Shown: piece by piece, positions 46,647-57,163 of the stretch
Layout of the letters: the number at the start of each line of letters is the position of its first letter
How positions within the stretch are numbered: position 1 is the stretch's first letter
Assembly: GCF_024679245.1 (NCBI RefSeq)
Contig: NC_090174.1
Span: forward strand, 15,331,350-15,395,349
DNA from: Pseudorasbora parva
Lineage: Eukaryota; Chordata; Actinopteri; Cypriniformes; Gobionidae
Length of the DNA stretch: 64,000 bases
Direction of reading: 5' to 3'
The notes under the pieces: generated by a model
Told to the model about the DNA's origin: nothing
Databases searched by the model: none
The model's input: only the letters and a program-made list of their open reading frames with translations
Translations under genes and position numbers: made by a program

Positions 46647-46683
46647 GAAGACCGGACCAGTACTGACAAGACTTCCCGTTCCA

Positions 46684-47560
46684 AAGATGGGTCTCTTCGT
46701 CCCAATCTCGCCCAAGTCACCAGCAGTGTACTCTCCAGCAGTGGATCGTTTGTGGGGCCTCCGGCAGGACAGACGGCCGCTGGAGAGTGGAGGAATTCTC
46801 AAAGCTGGCGTACCTGGTAACTGGCTCGATGCCCCGCTTAACGCAGCGTTTTTGATGGGTCTGGATGAGGACACCATTCGATTTTGTGATGCTCCCTGTT
46901 CGTAGTCCCTGGTAGAAACCATCAATTTGGTCTTGTTCCTCAATGGTTCCGAATACGAAATCGAAGAGAGTGTGTGTTTGCCTTATCCGGACCCGTCAAC
47001 AACATCCGCGGCTGGGCCAGTTCAGCAGCAGCCGGGTGCCTCCACCCATCCCTCCAGTGGGACGTCCGGTGAGGTCCCGCCGGCCAAAAGGCCAAGGAGG
47101 CCAAGGAGGGCCAGCAGAAAGCCCTCGCCTCCAGTCAAGATGGCCGCCACTGCACAGGAGCCAGCAGAGGAGGGCTGGCTAATAGACTTTTGGGCCGAGC
47201 CACTCAAAGCCCTTCCAGAGCCCGCTCAAGGCCTTAAAGAGCTCTCTCCAGGCCTTCACGAGCCCGCTCCAGACTTCCACGAGCCCACTCCAGGCCTCCA
47301 CGAGCCTTCACCAGGCCTCCCAGAGCCTGCACCAGGCCTCCCAGTGGCCGCTCCCAGCTTCCCAAAGCCCTCCCCAGAGCCGCCGCCAGGTTTCCCAGAG
47401 TATAGAACCGTGGGTGGGGATCATGTGGGTGGGGCTCCAGCTCCGCCCAGGGCTCCAGCTCTGCCCAAGGCTCTAGCTCTTCCCAAGGCTCCAGCTCTGC
47501 CCAGGACTCCTGAGGCTCCTGCCCCTGACCCTGAGAGAAGTTTGTTTACCTGCAGTCTCG
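46684..47560 (+). pseudogene. Gag-like proline-rich ORF with one in-frame stop
   Basis: 46687-46905 (MGLFVPISPKSPAVYSPAVD, later LDAPLNAAFLMGLDEDTIRF) and 46927-47560 share a reading frame and are separated by a single TAG at about 46903-46905. After the stop the frame reads SEYEIEESVCLPYPDP, then a basic stretch (KRPRRPRRASRKPSP). Next come repeats of the type GLHEPAPDF/GLPEPAPGL and APALPKA. The pattern of a small folded N-terminus and a Pro-rich repetitive tail matches the ORF at 15169. The last codons to 47736 belong to an adjoining MITE. Confidence 0.65.
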
Positions 47561-47856
47561 ATGATGTGGCTGCAGTTCCACCTGACAGTGAACATGTTTG
47601 GACAGATGCAAATGTTGGCGGCATGCATATAAATGATCCCCAACGCTTGCGTCACGATTGGGTTTATTTTGAGAAGCACTTTTTTCCCCTGGAGTTTTTT
47701 ATTTACGAGATTTACATAAGAAGTAAGAGGCAATGATGTTTGAGACTCACAGTATGTGATGTCCATGTACTGAACTATTTATTACTGAACTATTCATAGT
47801 TAAACATATTATTTCACTATGGCAAGGTTAATTCAATTTTTCATTCTAGGGTACCT
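47560..47856. repeat. Right end of a 42422-type TTAA element
   Basis: GAGGCAATGATGTTTGAGAC, GTGATGTCCATGTACTGAAC and GGCAAGGTTAATTCAATTTT match 44610-44700. It ends CATTCTAGGGTACCT before TTAA (47857-47860). Confidence 0.75.
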
Positions 47857-47860
47857 TTAA

Positions 47861-47930
47861 CACTGTGAAGCTACTTTGAAACATTTGCCATTGTAAAAAG
47901 CACTATAAATAAAGGTGACTTGACCTTTTT
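47861..47930 (+). mobile_element. LINE 3' tail
   Basis: ACTTTGAAACATTTGCCATT then AAAAAGCACTATAAATAAAG and GTGACTTGACC, the usual 3' end of an L2-like fish LINE. Confidence 0.6.
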
Positions 47931-48162
47931 TCCTTTTGTAAAACATATAACTTAGGCTTAAGCTACAGATAATCTGAAACTTTTTAATTATTTTCTTCCT
48001 CTTCTTGCCCTTCAATATTCTCACATTTAGAATTTTTACAGCATGCTTGTGAGCAATGCATCTCCCAAATCCAGCACTATGCTCACCTCCACTATTGCAT
48101 ACTTTGCCTTCTCTCCTTCGCCACATATACCATATTCATGGTCACCATATTCATTTTTCAAC

Positions 48163-48813
48163 ACGCTACGTGTTCCATTCATTTCAAAGAGAAACCTTTG
48201 GCGTCATACACAGATGCATTGGGTATGGGAGAACGTTATTGTCATTATTACATTTTATTGATTTATGATTTTGCCATTATGACATGTTGGAGTGTGATTC
48301 TCAATTTAATCAGCATAATTGTATTTCAATTTATTTTATTTACGCTATTTAGATACATTTTAACATGTAACCCAACCCCATTCCATCCCTAAACCTACCC
48401 GTTTGTGTGAACATGATATAAAACACAGAATATAACGGGCAGATACGACTGCATCCACAATTTATTCAAAAAGTACAAATAATCCAAGTTTTCCAAGGCC
48501 AAATGATTGATTTGTGCGAAGGAAATCCCCAAAAGCGATCATCTGCCACATCAAATTTCAAATATTGCTGCCTGTTACGTCAGCATTGACTCGTATGTCT
48601 CATGACCAATTGCGTCATTACGTCAGCTTTCATTGTAAAATGCCATTGGTTCTCGTGTGCCTTGTGACCGATTGTGTCATGCTCAAGAGTGGTGTGTACA
48701 AATGCCTTTACAAATGCAAATAATTAAATGTGTCTGTGTATATGAGGCCAAAGGTGTCTCTTTGAAATGAATGGAGCACCCAACGCGTCAAAAAATTATG
48801 CCTAAGGGTACCT
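48163..48813. repeat. TTAA-type fold-back repeat
   Basis: GTGTTCCATTCATTTCAAAG then AGAAACCTTTGGCGT (48169-48205) is complementary to GCCAAAGGTGTCTCTTTGAA then ATGAATGGAGCACCCAACGC (48746-48786). The right end AAGGGTACCT meets TTAA at 48814-48817. The left terminus is unclear. Confidence 0.6.
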
Positions 48814-48817
48814 TTAA

Positions 48818-49182
48818 GCGTCCTCATTGTGATGCGGAAGGCACTTGACCATGCTTCAGTCTTTGACCTCTTAGGATTGAGAATGGGTTAACATCTTACA
48901 CAAAGTTGTTTTCCTCTGCAAATCGCACTAACATGTCCATACTTCTGGCACATTTAACATTTTAGTGGAGGAGGTATGGTCTTACTGGGTAAGTTCCATA
49001 GGCTATTTTTACCCTCTGGCATTTTTTCTTCATCAATCTGATGCACAACTGGTAAACTATCCATTATTTTCTTTATTTTTCACATATTGAAGATATTTTG
49101 CTCCAATTACCTTCCCTCCTTTAATGCAAACTTAAATTTTTTAAAGTTTTAATTTTTAAAATTTTTTTAAAAATTAAAAATT
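48818..49182. other. No recognisable feature
   Basis: AT-rich spacer before a microsatellite. Confidence 0.5.
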
Positions 49183-49317
<135 letters not shown>

Positions 49318-49355
49318 AATTAAAGTTTTAATTTTTTTCAGCAGGAACATCAGTA

Positions 49356-49747
49356 CACTGTAAAACATTATTTAGGAAAAAAGTTACCTGGTTGCCTTAA
49401 AATTTTGAGTTAATTGAGATAATACAATGAACATTTTTTGAAATTAGACAACCTTTATTATTATTATTATTTTTTTTTTTTTTAAGATTTTGTAAGCATA
49501 TTGGGTAATTGTGTGTTTTATTTCTGATAACGCAGTGAAACATGCCAAATAGTGCTATTTTCATGATTTATCAATTTTTTTATGTGGTTCAGATACAATC
49601 ATATTTTGAGTTTCTTTTTATTAAACAAATTTCCTTCATTGTATCAACTTAAATTTTTAATTTCAATAAACTCAAAATTTTAAGGCAACCAAGTTACTTG
49701 CTATTTTAAGTTAAACCAACAAAAAACAACCAACATTTTTTACAGTG
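49356..49747. mobile_element. 392-bp TA-flanked MITE (CACTGTAAAA ends)
   Basis: Ends CACTGTAAAACATT and AACATTTTTTACAGTG are inverted. TA dinucleotides flank at 49354-49355 and 49748-49749. Subterminal blocks GTTGCCTTAAAATTTTGAGT and its inverse are also paired. This looks like a Tc1/mariner-dependent MITE. No coding capacity. Confidence 0.88.
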
Positions 49748-49749
49748 TA

Positions 49750-50649
49750 GGAATTCCAGCTATTACACCTCTAACCCAAGGCTTCCTATTCATCCGTGTG
49801 CATGATACTGGGTATCTAAGCATCAACTTTATACTTAGTACCTTCTTTTGTTGTTCGTCTTTGCACATGATAATCAAGTTTCTATCTCTCAGAGCCTTTG
49901 CACTATTTATTTCTCCTAACGCTCTATTCAGAGATTTGGTCAGATTTTGTCAGTCATTCCTAGTTCAGCAAATTTCAGCATTACTAATATTCTTCTGTAT
50001 TTTTCCTTCTCACATGATCCTCCTTTCTGCTATCTGTAAATGATCCTTGACTATTGGTTTTATTCTTTTCCGATTAACTACTTTCCACCATTCATTCCCT
50101 CCAGCACCCCACTACACGATTCCTCATCCATTTCCCGATCACTACCAGAGCTACCATCATTGCCAGCCATCAGTGCTCCAGTGTTGCCAACCGTCCCTGC
50201 TTACTCTCTGGACTCAACCTCCTAGACAAAGACTGAATGAACAAGAGGAACTTAAATAGCAGACAGAAACAAGATAATTATCTAAATACAGCTGAACAGA
50301 ACTTAACTAACGAGGGTAACCTAGGAAACAGAAGTCAAAAGAACATGTGACAGAATCAAAACACAACAGAAAGAGCAAACACAGAGAAAGACTTGTGACA
50401 ACTATTTAGATCCATAGGGTTTTAATGACAAAATGGAAATTCCTTATTATTCTTTAGACAGGATCCCAGTTTTGGATTTATGACTTCAAATCATGACCAT
50501 TGTTTCACTTCTACAGGAGGAGTTCCTAAATATCACTTTACATACAGAATGCATTTATCAGGATATAGCATATGCAAATAGGCATGTAAAGAACATAAAT
50601 AACAATATGGCTGTACATTACTGATATGATTATGCATCATAGCTTCTTT
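49750..50649. other. No recognisable gene
   Basis: AT-rich, with short open frames only. Confidence 0.5.
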
Positions 50650-50895
50650 GCACATATGAATCTAATGTTTTGAGGAGCTGTCAGTCACCGCGCCGGCGTG
50701 GATTATCTGTCTTGGAGTATAATCTTAATAAGAATGTTCAGAGGAAAATGTCATCTAAACAAGTACGTGGCATGCCTCTTTTGGGAATAAAACATTACAA
50801 TAAATCATGCTACTAATGGTGATTAAATCTAACGATTGCTCATATAACATATAACATATAATTATTATAATTGTTATACTTTGTTCTCAAATTGT
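50650..50895. repeat. Dispersed repeat shared with 14130-14830
   Basis: GAGCTGTCAGTCACCGCGCC, AAATGTCATCTAAAC and AAATCTAACGATTG recur in the order seen at 14260-14440. Confidence 0.5.
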
Positions 50896-51010
50896 TAAAG
50901 GGGTGATGAATTGAGAAATTTACTTTCCCTTGAGCTTTTATATAAAAGGTCATGTTTTGCAGACATATTGAGATTAAACACAATGCTGTGCCTTCTATAT
51001 TGGATCCTAC
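50896..51010. repeat. TTAA-type MITE end (inverse of 18360-18475)
   Basis: TTAAAGGGGTGATGAATTGA then GAAATTTACTTTCCCTTGAG is the reverse complement of the right end near 18440-18473. Only one end is present. Confidence 0.6.
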
Positions 51011-51054
51011 AGGAATGATGCTACATACTTATGTTAGTAAAACATTTTTTTTAT

Positions 51055-51772
51055 ACACTCACCTAAAGGATTATTAGGAACACCATACTACCCACATCAA
51101 GATGTTTGGTCTGGAAACTCACCATTGACAGTGCTCAATCCGAGGGGCGGGATAAACGGTTGTCTTTCAAACTCCCTCTGTACACGATTGGATAGCATTA
51201 CAACCAACCAGAGCAATGAAGAAGGTGAAGCGAGTGGAGCTAATTGAAAGATTGAACTTTCACCGGCAAAACTCCGAACACATCTTCCCTTCTTAAGAAT
51301 GACTTCAGTTGAGTTCTAAGAATGAAGAATGTTCTTTGTTCTTTTCTCAGAGAAAAGCTTAACTCCAAGTCTTCCAGATTCGCGGTCAAAGCTGATTCGA
51401 AAGCGCTGTTCGCCAGCTTCTTTATTTAGCACGCAAACGGAACTCTGCCATCATTAAGTTAATCCCCGCCCACCGACTCTATACACAATGTAATTGGCCT
51501 GACCAAAGTTTGGTTTTTACATCTCAGAAGGTATTGAAAGTTGCTAGACGATACTTGCGGCAGATCAGATTTGCTGACGCCAGGGTGCGTCTAGATTTCT
51601 AGGATATGTTTGACCCCCCTTTCGCCTTCAGAACTGCCTTAATTCTACGTGGCATTGATTCAACAAGGTGCTGAAAGCATTCTTTAGAAATGTTGGCCCA
51701 TATTGATAGGATAGCATCTTGCAGTTGATGGAGATTTGTGGGATGCACATCCAGGGCACAAAGCTCCCACAA
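51055..51772 (-). mobile_element. Tc1-like transposon B fragment (3' part), split by a MITE
   Basis: CACTCACCTAAAGGATTATT at 51056 is the terminal repeat of the 4047-5256 family. After a 516-bp insertion the same family resumes (GACCCCCCTTTCGCCTTCAG) and runs to about 51772, encoding on the minus strand the LHQLQDAILSIWANIS end of the transposase. The rest is lost. Confidence 0.85.
51091..51606. mobile_element. Second copy of the 3390-type MITE, end-truncated
   Basis: CCCACATCAAGATGTTTGGT, GGGCGGGATAAACGGTTGTC, CCGAACACATCTTCCCTT and GTGCGTCTAGATTTCTAGG all match 3407-3708. The left terminal 17 bases are missing, and a middle stretch (about 51320-51560) is absent from the shorter copy. It also sits inside a Tc1-like transposon, of a different family. 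Confidence 0.85.
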
Positions 51773-52174
51773 GGGCAAAAAAGGGCACAAAACAGTATGT
51801 GTGTGCGGTTCGGGCTTATATCCACCGATCAGGCAGGCCAAGTAATACATTTTTTTTTAGAAAATAACCTATTACTATATGTTTTTGAATGTAAAAACCA
51901 TGCAAATGTCATAAGTTGACCTCCGACAACAGTATAATAAAAAAAGCCATGGCACCTTTTTTTGTTAACAGCCTTTAACAATTATTTGTAATTCGTTACA
52001 TTTTATATAGCGCTTTTCTAGGCAATCAAAGCGCTACAGAGTTCTATGGCTGCTGGTAGACTTTTGACTATTAGTATTTAATGTTTAATAGCATTACCTG
52101 GAGCTAAAGTCTGCAGGACAGTAGTCCCCCACAATTGTACACTGAATTTTGCCATCACGTTGCCTTCAGTTGTA
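51773..52174. other. Unassigned, with a LINE-like tail
   Basis: TTTATATAGCGCTTTTCTAG and CAATCAAAGCGCTACAG near 52000-52040 resemble the reversed 3' end of an L2-like LINE. Nothing else is recognised. Confidence 0.35.
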
Positions 52175-52358
52175 CGTGGGTGTGGCCATCATGTAGAGCA
52201 ACCATTCACTACCATAGTAGGGGAAAAATACTATATGGTTGCTCTATCTGCTTGGTTACAAACATTCTTCCAAAAGGCATCTTTTGTGTTTAACACAATA
52301 AAAGCAATTCATAGAGGTTTGGAACAACATGAGGGTGAGTAAATGATGAAAGACCATT
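52175..52358. repeat. Half of an Angel-like fold-back repeat
   Basis: GTTTGGAACAACATGAGGGT then GAGTAAATGATGA near 52318-52350 is the characteristic subterminal sequence of these cyprinid repeats as I recall them. The terminus itself is eroded. Confidence 0.5.
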
Positions 52359-53796
52359 ATTTTCATTATAAAATCCCCTGTTCGTTTGTGCAGTAGGCCT
52401 ATTGCTCTATGAGAAGAGATCTGCGAAGGTTATGTTGAGTTTTCGCATTCATAGAATATTTTAAATCTTTCCTGCGCAGCTGTTTTCAGTTCTCCGAAAC
52501 CAGAAGATTGAATTACCTCAAGGCCTTGTAACTGGGGCAGCATCATTTTTAATTTACATGCAATGACATGCATAGAAGACATGGTGGAATGCAACATACA
52601 GGGTCTCTATGAATCAGATACAGGGAGCAATGCCAAGGACAGCAAACATTTCAGTACACTGCTTATGCAAATATCTCTCCTTGGTATGTCAATGTTATGT
52701 ACATATATTTACACCAACTGCTATTAATACTTATACTCTGGGATGTTTACCACACTCTTATATGGGCTCCAAGCCTCTAAGGAAATCAAACACAATACAG
52801 TCTAAACAATAACGCCCCTCAATCAACATTTTAGTTTAAAAAATGTCTTCTTAAATTCCTAATTGCATTATAACAAGAGTCCATACTGTATTTATTTTGG
52901 ATCCACTGTAGATAGAAATCTGCACTAGATAACCTAAAAATAAATCATGCAATATTTATCTATGAAGGATGCAAATTGATTATCTAATTTAAGGAATGAT
53001 CTGTGTTAAATTTCAGTAGAAAATCTACAGAATTTTCTACAGAATTCTGTTGCTGCTTATTTTGTGTGGACATGGACCATATTGCCTCAAAATGCATTTT
53101 GCAAACTTTGTTGTTATTCACAAACAATGCTTTGTCAAATATAAATGTTTTCCTCTGGGGCTGGTCATGCGACTGGAGTGAACTGGCATGACCTTGAACT
53201 TCAAAGTAAAAGATTTCATTTACTCAGCATTGACTGCTTTTTCATAGCTCAGAAGACTTCAGTTGAGTTTTCAGTTATGATTTAGGCAACTTTGTCTTGG
53301 ATGTTTCACTTAAAATATCCATATGAGCAATAAAAACTAAAATAAATAAGGCAATTGTTACCCTGCAGTTATAGTATAGACTTAGTACAGTCCAGATGGT
53401 CACGCAATAATGATGCTCTTCATGTTGTTGATATCCTAAACAAAATCGATTTATAGATCTTCAGACATATGGCAGGGGATTTCTGGTAAAACAATTTCGC
53501 CTTTCTGACAGAACCAGTCCCAGTTCAGAGAAGAGCTGAAGTAGCATGGGAGAAGAGTAAAAAGTAGCATTGTTAGTTTATTAGGAAAACAGATGTTGAA
53601 CCCCAGAGGATTAACATTAATCTCAGCTGTAGGTCTCTGTTGGTGTTATGACCAAATTCAGTAAAATGTATTGTTTGATCAGTGCAAAATGATGCAAATA
53701 TCAGTTTGGTTAACAATCTCTCAATTTCTGCAGCATATATTAAAGTAATAGTGCACCCAAAAATTTAAATTAGACCATGATTCCGGCCTTCTGTGG
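52359..53796. other. No recognisable gene
   Basis: AT-rich, with no ORF above 70 codons with family resemblance. GTAATAGTGCACCCAAAAAT near 53746 is a decayed Angel-like terminus. Confidence 0.45.
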
Positions 53797-53904
53797 AAAA
53801 AGTGTTTAAAGTGCCTCTCGAAGTTCAAAATGCTTGCACTACGTATGACGAGAAAGAACTGCTCAAGCATTTTGAACTGCAGAGGCACTTTCAAACACTT
53901 TTTA
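53797..53904. repeat. Imperfect hairpin, about 40-bp arms
   Basis: AAAAAGTGTTTAAAGTGCCT and AAGTTCAAAATGCTTG are matched in reverse at 53865-53904 with a few mismatches and a loop of about 28 bases. Probably part of a decayed fold-back MITE. Confidence 0.7.
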
Positions 53905-54198
53905 CATAAATTGAATCAGCCGAAAGAGCCGAAACTTTATAAAGTTTTAATTTTTTTTTTTTTTTTTTTACACAAATGCATCGATTCAATTCAGAAAGAC
54001 TGTATTAACCCCCCAGAACATGTGGATTAGTTTATTTGATGGAAAGATGCATTTTTAAGGACTTCAAAACAGAACAAGAAGTACTGCCACTATAAAGCTT
54101 GGATTAGCCAGGACTTTTTTAATACAACTCCGATTTGATTAATCTGAAAGAAGAATGCCATATACACATAGGATGACTTAAAGGGTTAGTTCACCCAA

Positions 54199-55165
54199 AA
54201 ACTGCCTTAATTCTAAGTGGAATTGATTCAAAAAGGTGCTGAAAGCAGTCTTTAGAAATGTTCCACCACATCCCAAAAATGCTCTATTGGGTTGAGATTT
54301 GGTGACTGTGGGGGCCATTTTATAACAGTGAACTCGTTGTCATGTTCAAGAAACCAATTTGAAATTATTCAAGCTTTGTGACATGGTGCATTATCATGCT
54401 GGAAGTAGCCATCAGAGGATGGGAATATGGTGGTCATAAAGGGATGGACATGGTCAGAAACAAGGCTCAGGTAGGCCGTGGCATTTAAACAATGCCCAAT
54501 TGGCACTAAAGGGCCTAAAGTTTGCCAAGAAAACATCCCCCACACCATTACACCACCACCACCAGCCTGCACAGTGGTAACAAGGCATGATGGATCCATG
54601 CTCTCATTCTGTTTACGCCAAATTCTGACTATCTGAATGTCTCAACAGAAATCAAAACTCATCAGACCAGGCAACATTGTTCCAGTCTTTAACTGTCCGA
54701 TTTTGGTGAGCTCATGCAAATTGTAGCCTCTTTTTCCTATTTATAGTGGAGATGAGTGGTACCGTTGAGTCTTCTGCTGTTGTAGCCCATCCACCTCAAG
54801 GTTGTGTGTGTTGTGGCTTCACAAATGCTTTGCTCCATACCTCGGTTGTAAGGAGTGGTTATTTCAGTCAAAGTTGCTCTTCTATCAGCTTGAATCAGTC
54901 CATCCTCCTCTGACCTCTAGCATCAACAAGGCATTTTCGCCCACAGGACTGCCGCATACTGGATGTTTTTCCTTTTTCACACCATTCTTTGTAAACCCTA
55001 GAAACGGTTGTCCGTTAAAAAATCCCAGTAACAGGCACCAACAACCATGCCACGACCAAGACCACACCCCTAAATGCATTGAAGCAATTGCCATGTGATT
55101 GGTTGATTAGAGAATTGCGTCAATGAGAAATTTAACAGATGTTCCTAATAATCCTTTAGGTGACT
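54199..55165 (-). mobile_element. Tc1-like transposon B fragment
   Basis: It matches the 4047-5256 element from within the transposase C-terminus to the 5' terminal repeat (GTTCCTAATAATCCTTTAGG near 55140), with internal deletions. The left side is joined abruptly to an Angel-like terminus (TTAAAGGGTTAGTTCACCCA, 54179-54198). Confidence 0.85.
54210..55100 (-). pseudogene. Tc1-like transposase remnant (family B)
   Basis: The 76-codon minus-strand frame at 54369-54599 holds GGGGVMVWGMFSW and GYFQHDNAPCH, where the conserved FQQDNA reads FQHDNA. The C-terminal LNPIEHLW region is disrupted by deletion near 54260. N-terminal pieces near 54885-55094 lie in other frames. Not functional. Confidence 0.8.
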
Positions 55166-55180
55166 GTGTATATGTATACA

Positions 55181-55184
<4 letters not shown>

Positions 55185-55252
<68 letters not shown>
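55185..55252. repeat. (AT)n microsatellite
   Basis: About 34 AT units directly abutting a perfect palindrome. Confidence 0.97.
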
Positions 55253-55255
<3 letters not shown>

Positions 55256-55330
55256 CTGAACTGACAGGGGCTAGATATGACAGTGGAGCTTCAGCTCCAC
55301 TGTCATATCTAGCCCCTGTCAGTTCAGTTC
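55253..55330. repeat. Perfect 38-bp-arm palindrome, 2-base loop
   Basis: Arms 55253-55290 and 55293-55330 are exact reverse complements (outer GAACTGAACTGACAGGGGCT, inner GACAGTGGAGCT), with TC at the centre. It has no ORF. Confidence 0.97.
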
Positions 55331-55475
55331 ACATGAGCGAGAGATTATTTTGAAAATGGCAACTGCAACTTGACTTTATCAAACAAACACAATGATTTAT
55401 TTCTCATCCACCCAGTATTTTATTACATGGCCCGCACCCGCACTTTTGGTCGATATTATAAACACAAACCGGATG

Positions 55476-55477
<2 letters not shown>

Positions 55478-55538
<61 letters not shown>
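55478..55538. repeat. (CA)n microsatellite
   Basis: About 30 CA units, followed by CCACACGTGCACGCCC. Confidence 0.97.
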
Positions 55539-55540
<2 letters not shown>

Positions 55541-55849
55541 ACACGTGCACGCCCAGATCAAGAAAGAATTTCTGCCTACGGATGTACGCTTTGGTCTGGT
55601 ACAGCCCCGGGATAAGTACTATTACAAATAAAAAAGACGTTTAACTCACATATATTTGTTGCACCATTCCTGTTGGATCCAATATAGAAGGCACAACATT
55701 GTGTCTGAAAATCCAGCACTTGAGACTTGTTTACAAACAATTCCACAGTGAAATCAAGGAAACACACAAACATTCGTCCCCATGTGAGCTGGAACTTATA
55801 TAAATGAATAAAAAATAAATGAAGTATCACACATTCCTAATATTATGAT
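55539..55849. other. No recognisable feature
   Basis: Short spacer; an 84-codon minus-strand frame has no family resemblance. Confidence 0.45.
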
Positions 55850-56115
55850 CCGAAGGAAGCTTAGGCAGTGACTGTGTTCTTCCGCGGGTGGGTGGGTTTA
55901 CTGAATTACACATTCTGTTGAGGTGTGTTTCGTAACGCTATGATTTAAGAATGAAGCTCACAATTGTTTTCTGGGCCTGGTGTCTATAAAAGCTTTTCTT
56001 TGACTAAAAAGAAAGTTTCAGCTCTGAAACTTACAGAATAATCTTATATTATCATTAACCTTTATTTCAAAAGCTCAAGGGAAAGTTGATTTCTCAATTT
56101 ATCTCCCCTTGAGTT
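55850..56115. repeat. Dispersed repeat, second copy of the 18340-18475 unit
   Basis: TGTCTATAAAAGCTTTTCTT, CAGCTCTGAAACTTACAG and AAGCTCAAGGGAAAGTTGAT correspond to 18340-18455. Confidence 0.6.
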
Positions 56116-56217
56116 TATTTCAGTTGAATTTATTTAGCTCTCCCCTGAAGTTATTGATTATCCTTATTCTTTGATATTGTTATTTCTGTTACCCTTATTG
56201 GGATCAGTTATCATTCT

Positions 56218-57163
56218 GGTAACACTTTAGAACAATGGTCTGTTATTAATAGATGACTATGCAGGAAGTAATGCAGGACTAATAAGGAGCCCTACATTAA
56301 CACTTCAGCTACTACTATTAACTAATATAGAAATAAGCTGAATTAATTAGTAAGTAATATTGAATTCAGGACTAAGATAGTACCTTATTGGGTAATTAAT
56401 AGTTACTGAATAAGACTGCTGTTACTAATAACTAATAGGAAAAATTATAAATAATTACTAATTAATTACTAATCACAGCATTAACATGTTTGAGATGTGA
56501 GAATTTGTCTTTTTTTACTCTCAGTGTGGTCAAAAAATGTGTCACTAATTACGTAAGTGTTACCTAGTCATTATGCAGGAATGTCCAGTGATCTGAACCA
56601 TTATTTTAAAGTGGAAAACATTGTTAGTAGATCCCTAGTAGTTCTTTAAATTTTTTCCTTTTTTACTCTGAATAAAGTAATAAAATGCATCACTAATTAC
56701 TCAAGTACCCAATCATTTTTCAAGGACTACTGGTGATCTGGACCATTATTTTAAAGTGAAAAAAAACAACAACATATTTTCCACTTTAAAATAATGGTCC
56801 AGATCATTAGTAGCTCCTGCATAATGACTAGGTAACACTTAAGTAATTAGTGATGCATTTTATGACTTTATTCTGAGTAAAGAATATGATTAATTACATC
56901 TCAGACACACAATAATGTTGTGATAATTGGTCAGTAGTTAATAGTTATTAATAAGGCTAATCTCAGTCAGTAATTATTGATTACTTAATAAGGAACTATA
57001 TCTCCTAAATTCGAAGTTACTTACTGATTAGTCATCTTATTGATTAATCATCTTATTTCTTAATTGCAGTAGCTGAAGTGTTAATGCAGTGCTACACATT
57101 AGTCCTGCATTACATCCTGCATAGTTATCTATTAATAACGGACCATTATTCTAAAATGTTACC
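56218..57163. mobile_element. 946-bp long-inverted-repeat MITE (GGTAACACTTTAG ends)
   Basis: GGTAACACTTTAGAACAATG at the left pairs with CCATTATTCTAAAATGTTAC then C at the right. Pairing continues through most of the length, for example CTTCAGCTACT near 56306 with AGTAGCTGAAG near 57068, and AAAATAATGGTCCAG near the middle. Almost the whole element could fold on itself. Non-coding. Confidence 0.85.

Larger units (their letters stand above)
46300..47560 (+). mobile_element. Gag-only LTR retrotransposon, 3'-truncated
   Basis: A 347-bp LTR (46300-46646, TGTTACAGTTC to CATGTAACA) is followed by a GAAGACCGGACC primer-site-like sequence. The gag-like frame has an in-frame stop. The 3' LTR is absent: the sequence passes near 47540-47560 into a TTAA-type MITE end. 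The structure parallels 14839-16694. Confidence 0.75.
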
